64,000 nt of DNA from Loktanella sp. DSM 29012 (GCF_900110705.1 NZ_FOEJ01000001.1:751501-815500); one strand, 5' to 3'. Counted from the stretch's first letter, positions 34,376-45,414 are shown. Translations and numbers: made by a program. Notes: generated by a model from the letters alone, not told the origin.

Positions 34376-34894
34376 ATGCACATCTTAACAAAAGTGGCCC
34401 TGATCGGCCTTGCGCTGGCGACATCTGCCTGCACGCGCCCGGACCGTTTTGGCGGGATGGACCCGCTGACCGGCAGCGGCGTGGACGCCAATGCCGCAGG
34501 CGTCGCGACTGGGGCCTCTGACCCGCGCAGCCCCGAATTCTTTCAGCAGACCATCGGGGACCGCGTGCTGTTCGTCGTCGATTCCAGCACATTGACCCCG
34601 CAGGGCATTGCCACGCTGGACGGGCAGGCCGGCTGGTTGCAGACCAACGCCGACTACCTCGCCATCATCGAAGGCCACGCCGACGAACAGGGCACACGCG
34701 AATACAACCTGGCACTAGGCGCGCGCCGCGCCAACGCCGTGCGGGAATACCTGATCTCGCGCGGGATTTCGGCCAACCGCCTGCGGACCGTCAGCTATGG
34801 CAAGGAACGCCCGGTCGAGGTCTGCTCGAACGAGGCATGCTATGCCCAGAACCGCCGTGCGGTGACGGTCATCTCGATCGGACAGCTCAGCTGA
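34376..34894 (+). CDS. pal: Peptidoglycan-associated lipoprotein Pal
   Basis: A 172-aa outer-membrane lipoprotein. The signal peptide ends in a lipobox (TSAC, Cys19); after a short linker comes an OmpA-like peptidoglycan-binding domain with GHADEQGTREYNLALGARRANAVREYL. It tethers the outer membrane to the wall and binds TolB. AAGGA about 10 bases upstream marks the start. Its stop overlaps the next start (TGATG). Confidence 0.96.
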   Translation: MHILTKVALIGLALATSACTRPDRFGGMDPLTGSGVDANAAGVATGASDPRSPEFFQQTIGDRVLFVVDSSTLTPQGIATLDGQAGWLQTNADYLAIIEGHADEQGTREYNLALGARRANAVREYLISRGISANRLRTVSYGKERPVEVCSNEACYAQNRRAVTVISIGQLS

Positions 34895-35700
34895 TGCGGG
34901 TGCTGGCGGTTGTCCTCGCACTCGCCGCGGGTCCGGCGCTGGCGCAGGACGCGACCCTTGCCGACATCCGGCAGCAGTTGACCGTGCTTTACGGTGACAT
35001 TGAGGCGCTGCGCGGTGAATTGTCGGCCAGTGGTGCGCTGTCGACCGGCGTGGCCGGCAGCACCCCGCTTGATCGTCTGAACGCGATCGAGGCCGAGTTG
35101 CAGCGCCTCACCTCCAAGACCGAAGAGCTGGAGTTCCGGGTCAACCGGATCACCGTGGACGGCACCAACCGTGTCGGTGATCTGGAATTCCGCCTGTGCG
35201 AACTCGAACCGACCTGCGATATCGCGCTGCTGGGCGATACACCGTCACTGGGCGGCGTGGATTCGGCGGCTAATATCCCGGTGCCTGCCGCACCTGTGGC
35301 GCAGGCCCCCGACCTTGCCCTGGGCGAACAGCAGGATTTCGAGGCCGCACAACAGGCGCTGGCCGCGGGTGATTTCCAGATTGCTGTTGATCGGCTGGCG
35401 GCCTTTGGCAACACCTATCCCGGTTCACCGCTCGAGGTGCAGGCCAACATCGCACTGGGTCAGGCGCAGGCAGGTCTGGGTCAGAATGGCGAGGCGGCAC
35501 GCGCCTATCTGGCCGCGTTTTCTGCCGAACCAGAGGGTCCCTTTGCACCCGAGGCGCTGTTCCGGCTGGGGCGCGCGCTTGGTGACGTGGGACAGATCCC
35601 CGATGCCTGCGTCACGCTTGCAGAGGTCGGTGTGCGGTTCCCCAACAGCACCTATGTCGCCGAAGCGAACAGCGCGCGCGGCCTGCTGGGATGCACCTGA
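34894..35700 (+). CDS. cpoB: Tol-Pal coordinator CpoB (YbgF)
   Basis: A 268-aa periplasmic protein with a signal peptide (VLALAAGPALAQ), an N-terminal coiled coil (about residues 25-95) and C-terminal tetratricopeptide repeats (DFEAAQQALAAGDFQIAVDRL; ALFRLGRALGDVGQIPDACVTL). In E. coli it coordinates Tol with peptidoglycan synthesis. The ATG at 34894 overlaps the pal stop; a longer frame from 34837 is a shadow of pal. It overlaps the start of tilS by 10 bp. Confidence 0.92.
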   Translation: MRVLAVVLALAAGPALAQDATLADIRQQLTVLYGDIEALRGELSASGALSTGVAGSTPLDRLNAIEAELQRLTSKTEELEFRVNRITVDGTNRVGDLEFRLCELEPTCDIALLGDTPSLGGVDSAANIPVPAAPVAQAPDLALGEQQDFEAAQQALAAGDFQIAVDRLAAFGNTYPGSPLEVQANIALGQAQAGLGQNGEAARAYLAAFSAEPEGPFAPEALFRLGRALGDVGQIPDACVTLAEVGVRFPNSTYVAEANSARGLLGCT

Positions 35701-36935
35701 CAGGTCTGCCTGACCGCTTTGCCGGTGAAATGGGGCATTTGCTGGGACCTGAATTCCCGGATGCCATCGGCGTTGCCGTGTCAGGCGGTGGCGACAGCAT
35801 GGCGCTGTTGCACCTGGCCGCTGGTTGGGCGCGGATTTTCGGCGTGTCGATGTCGGTCGTCACGGTCGATCACGGCCTGCGCGACGCCAGCGCATCAGAG
35901 GCCGCGATGGTTGCCGATGAATGCGCGACGCTTGGCGTTGCGCACGACACCTTGCAGTGGAAATGGGATGGGAACGGCAACCTTCAGGATGCGGCGCGCA
36001 ATGGCCGCCGGGCGCTGATCGGCGCTTGGGCGCAGGGTCGCCCGGTCCTGTTGGGGCATACCCGCGACGATCAGGCCGAAACGCTGCTGATGCGGCTCGC
36101 ACGTGGATCAGGCGTCGACGGTCTTGCGGCGATGGCGGGTTTGCGCGGCGCCGGGGGCTGGCAGATCGTGCGTCCGATGCTTCACTTGGGGCGTGACGAA
36201 CTGCGCCACTATCTCAAGGTTTTGAACATTCCCTTTGTCGATGATCCGACCAACGACGATGCGACCTACGCGCGGGTTCGCATGCGACACCTCATCGGGC
36301 AAGAGGGGCTGGACACGGTGCGCTTGGCCAATACGGCGCAGGCCATGGCCCGTGCGCGCGTGGCATTGGCCGCGCGGGCACATGACGCCGCAACCGCAAT
36401 GATGCGGCCAACGACGCAGGGTTGCATTGCACTGAACCGCGACGCGCTGACCCGGATCGAGGCTGAAACGCAGTTGCGGATCCTGGCCGGTGCAATTGGT
36501 GCGGTTGCGGGGGCCGTCTATCGGCCAAGGCTCTCTGCCCTGACACAGACACTGGACAGGGTGCTGGCTGGCGGCACGACTACACTTCAGGGCGCGATCC
36601 TCGTGCCCAAAGGTGCCCATCTGTTCATCGCGCGAGAGTATCAGGCCGTCGCGGATCATCAGGTCCGTGCACACAGCGGTGATCTGTGGGACGGGCGCTG
36701 GATGCCGGTCGGGCAGGGCCTGACAGGTGCTGTGCTGCGTGCGCTGGGGGCGGACGGTTTGCAGCAAATCACGGTGCGGCCTGAGGACGCGGCACCCCGT
36801 GCCTGCCTGCTGGGCCTGCCGTCGATCTGGGCAGGTGATCGCCTTATCGCTTGTTCTGCCTTGGATTTCGGCACGGATGCCGGGGTCAAAGACCAGATAC
36901 GCGGAAGTTTTCCGCAATCCCTCCTTGTGCATTGA
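35691..36935 (+). CDS. tilS: tRNA(Ile)-lysidine synthetase
   Basis: A 414-aa PP-loop enzyme that converts C34 of the tRNA-Ile CAU anticodon to lysidine. The ATP PP-loop is SGGGDSMAL (S31-S36), followed by VDHGLR, GHTRDDQAETLLMRLARGSGVDGLAAM and the conserved DPTNDDATYARVRMRH. The C-terminal half is less conserved, as is usual. It overlaps cpoB and is followed by ftsH after an 82-bp gap, a conserved alphaproteobacterial order. Confidence 0.95.
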   Translation: MHLTGLPDRFAGEMGHLLGPEFPDAIGVAVSGGGDSMALLHLAAGWARIFGVSMSVVTVDHGLRDASASEAAMVADECATLGVAHDTLQWKWDGNGNLQDAARNGRRALIGAWAQGRPVLLGHTRDDQAETLLMRLARGSGVDGLAAMAGLRGAGGWQIVRPMLHLGRDELRHYLKVLNIPFVDDPTNDDATYARVRMRHLIGQEGLDTVRLANTAQAMARARVALAARAHDAATAMMRPTTQGCIALNRDALTRIEAETQLRILAGAIGAVAGAVYRPRLSALTQTLDRVLAGGTTTLQGAILVPKGAHLFIAREYQAVADHQVRAHSGDLWDGRWMPVGQGLTGAVLRALGADGLQQITVRPEDAAPRACLLGLPSIWAGDRLIACSALDFGTDAGVKDQIRGSFPQSLLVH

Positions 36936-37017
36936 AGATAAGCGTAGAACCTCTATTTTAAGTACATCGTGACGCCGTCCCGCGCGTCGCACCATTCGCC
37001 GTCGGAGGAGCCTCGTT

Positions 37018-38928
37018 TTGGGCAACGCACGTAATATCGTATTTTGGGTCGTTCTGTTCCTGCTGGTCCTGACGCTGTTCAACCTGTTCAGCAACCCGGC
37101 AACCAGCGCCAGCAACACCAAGAGCTATTCCGAATTCGTCAGCGCCGTTGAAAACGACGCGGTCGCCAGCGTCACGCTGGATGGCGAACAGGTTCGCTAT
37201 CGCGGAACCGACGGGCGCGACTACGTCACGATCCGTCCCGGCGACGCCGAAGTGACCAACCTGCTGATCGCGCAGGACATTCCTGTGACGGCGCAAAGCC
37301 AAGAACAGTCCGGTCTGCAATCCTTTCTGATCGGTCTGCTGCCCTTTGTGCTGCTGATCGGTGTCTGGATCTATTTCATGAACCGGATGCAGGGCGGCGG
37401 CAAAGGTGGTGCGATGGGCTTTGGCAAATCCAAGGCCAAGCTGCTGACCGAAAAGCATGGCCGCGTCACCTTTGACGAGGTTGCAGGCATCGACGAGGCC
37501 AAGGACGAGCTGGAAGAGATTGTCGAATTCCTGCGCAATCCGCAGAAATTCAGCCGTCTGGGCGGCAAGATTCCCAAGGGTGCGCTGCTTGTCGGACCTC
37601 CGGGCACTGGTAAAACGCTGCTGGCGCGTGCCATCGCAGGCGAGGCTGGCGTGCCCTTCTTCACGATCTCGGGCTCTGATTTCGTCGAAATGTTCGTCGG
37701 TGTGGGTGCATCCCGCGTCCGCGACATGTTCGAACAGGCGAAAAAGAACGCGCCCTGCATCGTGTTTATCGACGAAATCGACGCCGTGGGCCGGTCCCGT
37801 GGCGCAGGATACGGCGGCGGGAACGACGAACGCGAACAGACGCTGAACCAGCTGCTGGTCGAAATGGATGGTTTCGAGGCGAACGAAGGTATCATCATCA
37901 TCGCCGCCACCAACCGTCCCGACGTGCTGGACCCCGCGCTGCTGCGTCCCGGTCGCTTTGACCGGCAGGTGCAGGTGCCGAACCCCGACATCAAGGGCCG
38001 CGAGAAGATCCTTGGCGTACATGCCCGCAAGGTGCCGCTTGGCCCCGATGTCGATCTGCGCATCATTGCGCGCGGTACGCCGGGTTTCTCTGGCGCGGAC
38101 CTTGCAAACCTGGTGAACGAAAGCGCGCTGATGGCCGCGCGCGTCGGTCGCCGCTTTGTCACCATGACGGATTTCGAATCCGCCAAGGACAAGGTGATGA
38201 TGGGGGCGGAACGTCGGTCCATGGTCATGACCGAGGACGAGAAAAAGCTGACAGCCTACCACGAGGCCGGCCACGCCGTCGTCGGGTTGAACGTGCCGCA
38301 GCATGATCCCATCCACAAGGCGACGATCATTCCCCGCGGTCGTGCGCTGGGTCTGGTGCTGTCCCTGCCGGAACGCGACCAGCTGAGCGTCAGCTGGACG
38401 AAATACACCTCGAAAATCGCGATGGCGATGGGTGGCCGCGTTGCCGAAGAGCTGGTCTTTGGCAAGGAAAACGTAACCTCTGGCGCCGCGTCGGACATCC
38501 AGCAGGTGTCGAAAATCGCGCGCGCCATGGTCACGCAGTTCGGCTACGCTGAAGAGTTGGGTTTCGTGGATTACGCCAACGAACAGTCCAGCTATCTGGG
38601 TAACTACGGCGGTGGCACAAACCACTCTGCCGATACGCAAAAGATCATCGATGACAAGGTCAAGGAACTGGTGCAGACGGGCTATGAAACAGCCAAGCGT
38701 ATCCTGACCGAAAAACGTGACGATCTGGAACGTCTGGCGCAGGGGCTGTTGGAATACGAAACCCTGACCGGCAACGAGATCACGCGCGTCATCGCGGGTG
38801 AAACGCTGAACCGTGGCGAGGACATGGATGATACGCCCCCGTCGGGTGGCAATGCGATCCCGTCGGTGCCAAAGATCAAGAAAAAGCCAAGCGGTGACAG
38901 CGGTATGGAACCAGAACCCACCGCGTGA
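37018..38928 (+). CDS. ftsH: ATP-dependent zinc metalloprotease FtsH
   Basis: A 636-aa membrane-anchored AAA+ protease. It has two membrane helices (about residues 6-25 and 100-121), a AAA module with Walker A GPPGTGKT (193-200), Walker [12 protein letters not shown], and the SRH arginine region RPGRFDRQV, and a zinc protease domain with HEAGH (H415, H419). The start is TTG at 37018, with GGAGGAG 8 bases upstream; no in-frame ATG or GTG gives the correct N-terminal helix. A clear terminator follows. Confidence 0.97.
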   Translation: MGNARNIVFWVVLFLLVLTLFNLFSNPATSASNTKSYSEFVSAVENDAVASVTLDGEQVRYRGTDGRDYVTIRPGDAEVTNLLIAQDIPVTAQSQEQSGLQSFLIGLLPFVLLIGVWIYFMNRMQGGGKGGAMGFGKSKAKLLTEKHGRVTFDEVAGIDEAKDELEEIVEFLRNPQKFSRLGGKIPKGALLVGPPGTGKTLLARAIAGEAGVPFFTISGSDFVEMFVGVGASRVRDMFEQAKKNAPCIVFIDEIDAVGRSRGAGYGGGNDEREQTLNQLLVEMDGFEANEGIIIIAATNRPDVLDPALLRPGRFDRQVQVPNPDIKGREKILGVHARKVPLGPDVDLRIIARGTPGFSGADLANLVNESALMAARVGRRFVTMTDFESAKDKVMMGAERRSMVMTEDEKKLTAYHEAGHAVVGLNVPQHDPIHKATIIPRGRALGLVLSLPERDQLSVSWTKYTSKIAMAMGGRVAEELVFGKENVTSGAASDIQQVSKIARAMVTQFGYAEELGFVDYANEQSSYLGNYGGGTNHSADTQKIIDDKVKELVQTGYETAKRILTEKRDDLERLAQGLLEYETLTGNEITRVIAGETLNRGEDMDDTPPSGGNAIPSVPKIKKKPSGDSGMEPEPTA

Positions 38929-38942
38929 TCCGGACAAAGCTG

Positions 38943-38975
38943 AAGGCCCCGCGCGGATCGTGCGGGGCCTTTTTC
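38943..38975 (+). terminator. Rho-independent terminator after ftsH
   Basis: AAGGCCCCGC / GCGGGGCCTT stem with the loop GCGGATCGT, followed by TTTTCT, 15 bp after the ftsH stop. A textbook intrinsic terminator that closes the tol-tilS-ftsH block. Confidence 0.92.
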
Positions 38976-38994
38976 TATGGGGCAGGGGGATGAA

Positions 38995-39576
38995 ATGCCG
39001 CAACTGGTCAAAACAGAACACACGGGGCGCATCGTCTGGATGGGGCGGGTGCCGCACCGTGAACGGGCGGAAATCGCAGGCCAGCCCGTCACGACGATGG
39101 ATCTGGATTTTTCGGGTGCCGTAGGCGAGGTACACGCCGGTCTGACCCGGCCAAGCTGCGTGCGCGTGACGACGCAGTATCCCAAGGGCACCGAAATCCG
39201 CAATGTGCGGCAGGTTTCCATCGTCAGTGCCGAAGAACTTGCGATGATTGCGGATGATCTGGGGCTGGAACAGGTCGATCCGGCCTGGCTGGGCGCATCG
39301 CTTGTCATCGAGGGGATCGCCGATTTCAGCCATATCCCGCCTTCTGCCCGCCTTCAGTCACAAGGCGGGACAACGCTGACCGTCGATATGCAGAATGCGC
39401 CGTGTACGCTGGTGGCCAAAACCATCGAAGAGACGCGCCCCGGCCACGGCAAGGGGTTCAAGGCCGCCGCAAAAGGACGGCGCGGCGTGACCGCATGGGT
39501 CGAACGCCCCGGCCGTCTGGCCATGGGCGATGTCATCACGCTGCATGTCCCGAACCAGCGGGCATGGCGACCCTGA
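38995..39576 (+). CDS. MOSC domain protein
   Basis: A 193-aa protein with a MOSC (molybdenum cofactor sulfurase C-terminal) beta-barrel. Support comes from LDFSGAVGEVHAGLTRPSC, with a conserved cysteine, and RNVRQVSIVSAEELAMIADDLGL, LGASLVIEGIADFSHIPPSARLQ and GKGFKAAAKGRRGVTAWVERPG. MOSC proteins are thought to handle sulfur on the molybdenum cofactor or related reactions; the exact role of stand-alone versions is open. The ATG at 38995 has GGGGGA at the right spacing. Confidence 0.88.
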   Translation: MPQLVKTEHTGRIVWMGRVPHRERAEIAGQPVTTMDLDFSGAVGEVHAGLTRPSCVRVTTQYPKGTEIRNVRQVSIVSAEELAMIADDLGLEQVDPAWLGASLVIEGIADFSHIPPSARLQSQGGTTLTVDMQNAPCTLVAKTIEETRPGHGKGFKAAAKGRRGVTAWVERPGRLAMGDVITLHVPNQRAWRP

Positions 39577-39672
39577 ACCGACGCTTTTTCAGGCGGATCT
39601 GTCGAAAAACAGACGCTTTTGCTGCGCACCCTGCTTAGGCTGCGAGGAACGCAGTTCAGTGAAAGGCCCGCC

Positions 39673-41349
39673 ATGACCGATATGTCCGACATTGCCATCG
39701 CCCGCGCCGCTCGGAAATTGCCGATCCAGCAGATTGGCGCAAAGTTGGGAATCAGCCCGGACGATCTGGTGCCCTACGGCCATGACAAGGCAAAGGTCGG
39801 CCAAACCTTTATCGATAGTGTTCAGGACAGACCCGATGGCAAACTGATCCTTGTCACCGCGATCAACCCGACCCCCGCAGGCGAGGGCAAGACGACGACG
39901 ACCGTGGGGCTGGGTGACGGCCTGTGTGCCATCGGCAAACGGGCCGCGATCTGCATCCGCGAGGCGTCATTGGGCCCGTGTTTCGGGATGAAGGGCGGTG
40001 CCGCAGGTGGCGGATATGCGCAGGTCATCCCGATGGAGGACATGAACCTGCATTTCACGGGGGACTTCCACGCGATCACAAGCGCCCACAACCTGTTGGC
40101 GGCAATGATCGACAACCACATCTACTGGGGCAATGCGCTGGATATCGACATCCGCCGTATCGTCTGGCGCAGGGTGCTGGACATGAACGACCGAGCGCTG
40201 CGGCAGGTCAACGTGTCGCTGGGCGGTGTGTCGAACGGGTTTCCGCGCGAAACCGGGTTCGACATCACGGTTGCGTCCGAGGTCATGGCGATCCTCTGTC
40301 TGGCGCGCAATCTGGACGATCTGCAACAACGTCTGGGCGACATCATCGTGGCCTATACCCGCGACCGCACCCCCATCACCTGTCGCCAGATCAAGGCGGA
40401 TGGGGCAATGACGGTGCTGCTGCGCGACGCGATGCAGCCAAACCTGGTGCAGACCCTCGAAAATAACCCGGCCTTTGTTCACGGTGGCCCCTTTGCCAAC
40501 ATCGCACATGGCTGCAATTCTGTGACCGCGACCACGACCGCGCTCAAGCTTGCGGATTATGTCGTGACAGAGGCCGGTTTCGGGGCTGATCTGGGGGCGG
40601 AAAAGTTTCTAAACATCAAATGCCGCAAGGCCGGGTTGTCGCCCGCAGTCGTCGTCCTGGTCGCCACGGTGCGCGCCATGAAAATGAACGGTGGCATAGC
40701 CAAGACTGATCTGGCCACCGAAAACGTCGCCGCCGTGCAGGCAGGGTGTGCGAACCTTGGCCAGCATATCGCCAATGTGCAGGGTTTCGGGGTGCCGGTC
40801 GTGGTGGCGATCAACCATTTCAGCGGCGACACGCAGGCCGAAATCGACGCGGTCACGGCCTATGTTGCGGGTCAGGGATCAGAGGCGATCCTGTGTCGCC
40901 ACTGGGCCGAGGGATCAGATGGAACCCGCGATCTGGCCACCCGCGTGGCCGCCATCGCGGATGCCGGGACGGCCCGGTTCCAGACGCTCTATCCCGACGA
41001 TATGCCCTTGCTGGACAAGATCGAGACAATTGCGACCCGCATCTACCACGCCGATGGCATCGCAGCGGGCGCCAAAATCCGCGCGCAGCTGACACAATGG
41101 GAGGCGCAGGGGTTCGGACACCTGCCGATCTGCATGGCAAAAACACAATATTCGTTCAGCACGGATCCCGACCTGCGCGGCGCACCACGGGGACATACCG
41201 TCCCCATCCGCGAGGTGCGCCTGTCCGCCGGGGCCGGTTTCATCGTTGCGATCTGCGGTGATATCATGACAATGCCCGGCCTGCCGCGCGTTCCCGCGGC
41301 TGAATCCATCGGATTGAACGCCAGAGGTGAAATCGAGGGTTTGTTCTGA
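39673..41349 (+). CDS. fhs: Formate--tetrahydrofolate ligase
   Basis: A 558-aa ATP-dependent enzyme that makes 10-formyl-THF from formate and THF. The P-loop is [18 protein letters not shown] (from about residue 65), followed by [37 protein letters not shown] and, near the C-terminus, [10 protein letters not shown] and [23 protein letters not shown]. With folD just downstream it forms the C1-THF pathway between formate and methylene-THF; in roseobacters this pair serves oxidation of methyl groups and purine supply. Confidence 0.97.
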   Translation: MTDMSDIAIARAARKLPIQQIGAKLGISPDDLVPYGHDKAKVGQTFIDSVQDRPDGKLILVTAINPTPAGEGKTTTTVGLGDGLCAIGKRAAICIREASLGPCFGMKGGAAGGGYAQVIPMEDMNLHFTGDFHAITSAHNLLAAMIDNHIYWGNALDIDIRRIVWRRVLDMNDRALRQVNVSLGGVSNGFPRETGFDITVASEVMAILCLARNLDDLQQRLGDIIVAYTRDRTPITCRQIKADGAMTVLLRDAMQPNLVQTLENNPAFVHGGPFANIAHGCNSVTATTTALKLADYVVTEAGFGADLGAEKFLNIKCRKAGLSPAVVVLVATVRAMKMNGGIAKTDLATENVAAVQAGCANLGQHIANVQGFGVPVVVAINHFSGDTQAEIDAVTAYVAGQGSEAILCRHWAEGSDGTRDLATRVAAIADAGTARFQTLYPDDMPLLDKIETIATRIYHADGIAAGAKIRAQLTQWEAQGFGHLPICMAKTQYSFSTDPDLRGAPRGHTVPIREVRLSAGAGFIVAICGDIMTMPGLPRVPAAESIGLNARGEIEGLF

Positions 41350-41364
41350 CGCCGTCCGGCGCTA

Positions 41365-41385
41365 TTGCCCCCGTAATGGGGGCAA
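41365..41385 (+). terminator. Hairpin between fhs and folD
   Basis: A perfect TTGCCCCC-GTAAT-GGGGGCAA inverted repeat, 16 bp after fhs and 37 bp before folD. There is no T-run on the plus strand. It may lower read-through into folD or be a processing site. Confidence 0.45.
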
Positions 41386-41421
41386 GGCACCCCGCCCACC
41401 GTCCCAAGCAGAGGTGATGAC

Positions 41422-42300
41422 ATGACGGCGACCGTGATTGATGGAAAGGCATTTGCCGCAAAGGTGCGCGCAAAGGTCGGCACCCATGTGGCGCGACTGA
41501 AGGACGAACACGGGATCACCCCCGGCCTCGCGGTGGTGCTGGTCGGTGAAGACCCTGCCAGTCAGGTTTACGTCAAGATGAAGGGCAAGATGACCAAAGA
41601 GGTCGGCATGCTGTCGCTGGAATACCGCCTCAATGCGGATGCAGACGAGGATGACGTGTTGCGACTGGTCGCGGACCTGAACGCCAATCCAGAGGTGCAC
41701 GGCATCCTCGTGCAGCTGCCACTGCCAAAACACATGGAAGAGGCCAAGGTTCTGGCCGCGATCGACCCCGCCAAGGATGTCGACGGCTTTCACATCTCGA
41801 ACGTCGGTCTGCTGGCCACCGGGCAAAAGGCGATGATCCCCTGCACGCCGCTGGGGTGCCTTATGATGCTGCGTGACCATCACGGTGATCTGTCGGGCAT
41901 GAATGCCGTGGTTATTGGCCGGTCCAACATCGTGGGCAAGCCGATGGCGCAACTGCTGCTGGGCGACAGCTGCACCGTGACCATCGCCCATTCGCGGACC
42001 CGTGATCTGGCCGAGGTGGTCCGCCGTGCCGATATCGTCGTGGCCGCCGTCGGACGGCCGAGGATGGTTGGGGCCGGTTGGATCAAACCGGGGGCCACGG
42101 TCATCGACGTGGGCATCAACCGCACGGACGATGGTCTGGTCGGGGACGTGGATTATGCGCCCGTGGCAGAGGTCGCAGGGGCCATCACGCCCGTGCCCGG
42201 TGGTGTCGGCCCGATGACCATCGCCTGCCTGCTTGCCAACACGGTTACGGCCTGCTGCCGCGCAAACGACCTGGCGGAACCGGACGGGTTGACGGCGTAA
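41422..42300 (+). CDS. folD: Bifunctional methylene-THF dehydrogenase / methenyl-THF cyclohydrolase
   Basis: A 292-aa enzyme interconverting 5,10-methylene-, methenyl- and 10-formyl-THF. Conserved signatures are [14 protein letters not shown] with the catalytic lysine, [28 protein letters not shown] (NADP-binding) and PGGVGPMT. An AGAGGTGATGAC ribosome-binding stretch precedes the ATG. The last 56 bases overlap the convergent pdeM gene, so the two genes end inside each other. Confidence 0.97.
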   Translation: MTATVIDGKAFAAKVRAKVGTHVARLKDEHGITPGLAVVLVGEDPASQVYVKMKGKMTKEVGMLSLEYRLNADADEDDVLRLVADLNANPEVHGILVQLPLPKHMEEAKVLAAIDPAKDVDGFHISNVGLLATGQKAMIPCTPLGCLMMLRDHHGDLSGMNAVVIGRSNIVGKPMAQLLLGDSCTVTIAHSRTRDLAEVVRRADIVVAAVGRPRMVGAGWIKPGATVIDVGINRTDDGLVGDVDYAPVAEVAGAITPVPGGVGPMTIACLLANTVTACCRANDLAEPDGLTA

Positions 42301-42940
42301 CCGGCACGGCAATCGCACGCCTGCCGGTCAGCACCGCGCAGGGCCGATCGAACAACGCTGCCAACACGGGATCGGTCGCACGCAGACCGCCCGTGTAGGC
42401 CCCAAAGGCCGGCAGGATCAGCCGCCTGCGGTCGAACAGAAAACAGGGCCGCGCGGACCCCGCGCCGGGGATCGCGTATTTCGGGTGGTAGTGGCCTGAT
42501 ACCTCGCCCGGCTGTGCCGTGGCGATGTGGCGAAAGACCAGCGGGCCGCAGTGATAGGCGGCCAGATGTGTGCCACCGAATTCCACCGGGCCGGGGTCGT
42601 GATTGCCTTCGATCCAGATCCACTGGCGGCCCGCCTGCATCGCTGTCAGACTGCCCGCATCCTCGGCTGACAGGGTTTCTGCCGCCAGCAAGTCATCGAA
42701 ACTGTCGCCCAGGCAGATGACCGTCGTCGGATCACAGGCTGTTATGTCAGCGGCCAGACGCGCAAGCGTCTCGCGCGTCTCGTAGGGGGGCAGCATCTGG
42801 CCAGACCGGCGTGCCACGCGGTCGGATTTGCACAGATGCAGGTCCGACACGCACAACAGACGCTGATCCGGCCACCACAGCGCACCCGATGCCAGGGCGC
42901 GCAGCGTGGTGTCGCAAAAGGTCAAGGTGTAGGCGTTCAT
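42245..42940 (-). CDS. pdeM: Ligase-associated DNA damage response endonuclease PdeM
   Basis: A 231-aa calcineurin-like phosphoesterase: SDLHL, GDSFDD, GNHD and GHYHP carry the metal-binding residues. Genes of this type occur with an Lhr-type helicase, an ATP-dependent DNA ligase and an exonuclease in a DNA repair set; here the helicase gene is immediately upstream on the same strand and the ligase and exonuclease are outside the window or absent. The C-terminal about 19 codons overlap folD on the other strand. Confidence 0.9.
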   Translation of the reverse strand: MNAYTLTFCDTTLRALASGALWWPDQRLLCVSDLHLCKSDRVARRSGQMLPPYETRETLARLAADITACDPTTVICLGDSFDDLLAAETLSAEDAGSLTAMQAGRQWIWIEGNHDPGPVEFGGTHLAAYHCGPLVFRHIATAQPGEVSGHYHPKYAIPGAGSARPCFLFDRRRLILPAFGAYTGGLRATDPVLAALFDRPCAVLTGRRAIAVPVTPSTRPVPPGRLRGSRP

Positions 42941-42978
42941 GGTCCGTTCCTGCCGCGCTTTGTCGGGCGATGCAAGCG

Positions 42979-45378
42979 CTAGAGATCGGCCAGCCCGGCG
43001 TCCCGCATCAGTTGTGCCGCGGTGTCTTCCATCAGGCGTTCGGCACCCGCACCCTTGATCGGGATGCGGCCCATTTCCAGCAACATCGGCGCTGCCAGCG
43101 GGGTCGGGCGGTTCAGCGTTACGTGATCGACACGGCCTGCGGTGCGCGTCAGCATTTCCTCGATCCGGCCAAAATCCACGAGGCCGCGCAGCGCCTCTTC
43201 GCGGGTGATCTGCAACATCAGGTGGTCGGGATCGTATTTCGCCAGCGTGTCATACAGGATGTCGGACGAAAATGTCGCCTGCCGCCCGGATTTGCGGGCC
43301 TGTGGCAGATTGCGCTGGATCAGCCCCGCAATGGTGGCCGAGGCGCGAAAGGTGCGTTTCATCACCGCATTGCCGCCCAGCCAGTCATTGAACCCGTCCA
43401 GCATCGCATCGCGGACGAACAGCGGCGCAGGATCGGTCACAGGATTCAGGCCCCAAACCAGCGTGGCATAGTCGGTCGCGACAAACCCCAGCGGATCGAG
43501 ATCTTCTTCTTCCATCCGTTTGGTCAGCAGCAGACCCAGCGTTTGTTGCGCGTTGCGCCCGGCAAAGCCGTAGAAACAGGTATGTGCGCGATCGTTGTGT
43601 GGAAAGGATTCGACAAGAATGCGATCGGCCTCGGGCAGTTTGGACACCCGACGCTGCATGTGCAGCCAATCGGACGTGTGGCCGGGCAGTTGCGGCCAGT
43701 CGTCCTGCTGGAACATGCGCAGCACGCGCTGTGACAATTGCGTGGATGTGGCGAATTTGGTGCCCATGAATGTCGCGATCTTGGGCGGCTTGTCGGCGCG
43801 GCGCGTCACCTCGACACTGACCTCGCGTAGGCCCTCGTAACGGACGATTTCGCCGCCGATCAGGAATGTGTCGCCTTTGGTCAGCTGCGCGGCAAAGGCC
43901 TCTTCGACTTCGCCCAATGGCTTGAACCCACCCTTCAGCCGCACCTTGAGCCGGTCGGCGTCCTGAATGGTGCCGATGTTCATGCGGATATCGCGGGCGG
44001 CACGCGGGTCGCGCAGATACCATAACCCATCGCGCAGCAGCAGCCGTTTCCAGCGGTCGTAGGCGCGCAGGGCGTAGCCGCCAGTGGCGCAGAAATCGAG
44101 GCAATCATCGAATTCCGCCCGTGTCAGACTGGAGAATGCGCCGACCGTTTGCACCTCGGTAAACAGGTCGTCCGCGTCGAACGGTCCGGCGCAGGCCCGG
44201 ATCAGAATGTGCTGACACAGAACGTCGCGCGGACCCGCCCCTTTGGGGTCGCCGTCCAGATCATGCGCCCGCGCGGCCTCGAGTGCGGCCACGCATTCCA
44301 CGACCTCGAACCGGTTCGCGGGCACCAGCAGCGCCTTTGATGGGGCGTTGTAGCGGTGGTTTGCGCGTCCGATCCGCTGGATCAGGCGTTTGACGTTTTT
44401 CGGCGCGCCAATCTGGATCACCAGATCCACGTCGCCCCAATCGATGCCCAAATCCAGACTGCCCGTACAGACAATCGCCCGCAAATCGCCGCGCACCATC
44501 GCGGATTCGACCTTTTCCCGCTGGGCACGGTCCAGACTGCCGTGGTGGATGCCGATGGGCAGATCGGTGTCGTTGGCCAGCCAGAGGTTGTGGAAAAACA
44601 GCTCTGCCTGTGCGCGGGTATTGTGAAAAATCAGTGTCGTCTTGTGCTGTTTGACCTGTTCCAGCACCGCCGGGATCGCATGGCGGGCATTGCCGCCGGA
44701 CCAGGGCGGACGTTCCCGGGTCACCAGCATCGCGATATCGGGGTCGGGGCCGGGATCGGCATAGAGGATTTCGCAAGGATCAGGATGACAGGCGAGGCCG
44801 TGGGCGATGGCGGCAGGGTCCTCGACCGTGGCGGACAGGCCGACGCGGCGCAGGTTCGGGCACATGGCCTGCAAGCGCGACAGTGCCAGCATCAGCTGAT
44901 CGCCCCTTTTGGATTCCGCCAGTGCATGAATTTCGTCCACGACGATACGTTGCAGTCCTGCGAACATGCGCGGCGCGTCCTCGTAGGATGTCAGCAGAGC
45001 CAGGCTTTCCGGCGTGGTCAGCAGGATGTGCGGCGGGTCGGCGCGCTGGCGTTTCTTGGCGGTGGCGGTCGTGTCGCCCGTCCGGTCCTCGACCCGGATC
45101 GGCAGGCCCATCTCGTCGATCGGGGTGCGCAGGTTGCGTTTGATATCCGCGGCCAGTGCCTTTAACGGCGACACATAGAGCGTATGCAACCCGTCGTGTC
45201 CGCCGTCCGCCAGTTCCGCCAGTGTGGGCAGAAACCCCGCCAATGTCTTGCCGCCGCCGGTCGGCGCGATCAGCAGCAGCGACGCGGCATCGGCGCGGTC
45301 CAGCATGTCCTGCTGGTGCGGATGCACGGACCAGCCGCGCGCGGCAAACCAATCATGAAAGACAGGGGGGAGGTTCAT
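42979..45378 (-). CDS. Ligase-associated DEXH-box helicase (Lhr type)
   Basis: A 799-aa superfamily 2 helicase of the Lhr-core group. Motif I is APTGGGKTLAGFLP, motif II VVDEIHAL, motif III LSATVEDP, and the C-terminal RecA domain has STNT-like IFHNTRAQAELF and the motif VI region QRIGRANHRYN. The winged-helix and Lhr-core parts follow. With pdeM, 38 bp downstream, it forms the known ligase-associated DNA damage response pair. An alternative name is LhrC. Confidence 0.92.
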   Translation of the reverse strand: MNLPPVFHDWFAARGWSVHPHQQDMLDRADAASLLLIAPTGGGKTLAGFLPTLAELADGGHDGLHTLYVSPLKALAADIKRNLRTPIDEMGLPIRVEDRTGDTTATAKKRQRADPPHILLTTPESLALLTSYEDAPRMFAGLQRIVVDEIHALAESKRGDQLMLALSRLQAMCPNLRRVGLSATVEDPAAIAHGLACHPDPCEILYADPGPDPDIAMLVTRERPPWSGGNARHAIPAVLEQVKQHKTTLIFHNTRAQAELFFHNLWLANDTDLPIGIHHGSLDRAQREKVESAMVRGDLRAIVCTGSLDLGIDWGDVDLVIQIGAPKNVKRLIQRIGRANHRYNAPSKALLVPANRFEVVECVAALEAARAHDLDGDPKGAGPRDVLCQHILIRACAGPFDADDLFTEVQTVGAFSSLTRAEFDDCLDFCATGGYALRAYDRWKRLLLRDGLWYLRDPRAARDIRMNIGTIQDADRLKVRLKGGFKPLGEVEEAFAAQLTKGDTFLIGGEIVRYEGLREVSVEVTRRADKPPKIATFMGTKFATSTQLSQRVLRMFQQDDWPQLPGHTSDWLHMQRRVSKLPEADRILVESFPHNDRAHTCFYGFAGRNAQQTLGLLLTKRMEEEDLDPLGFVATDYATLVWGLNPVTDPAPLFVRDAMLDGFNDWLGGNAVMKRTFRASATIAGLIQRNLPQARKSGRQATFSSDILYDTLAKYDPDHLMLQITREEALRGLVDFGRIEEMLTRTAGRVDHVTLNRPTPLAAPMLLEMGRIPIKGAGAERLMEDTAAQLMRDAGLADL

Positions 45379-45414
45379 CCCCCCTAGGTGTAGCTCAGGG
45401 TGCCCGTCGTCAAG

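Noticed and set aside
36958-39333. A 791-aa open frame on the minus strand opposite ftsH
   Set aside because: ftsH is certain on the plus strand. The antisense frame is a product of GC-rich codon bias, with histidine/arginine-rich composition and no domain.
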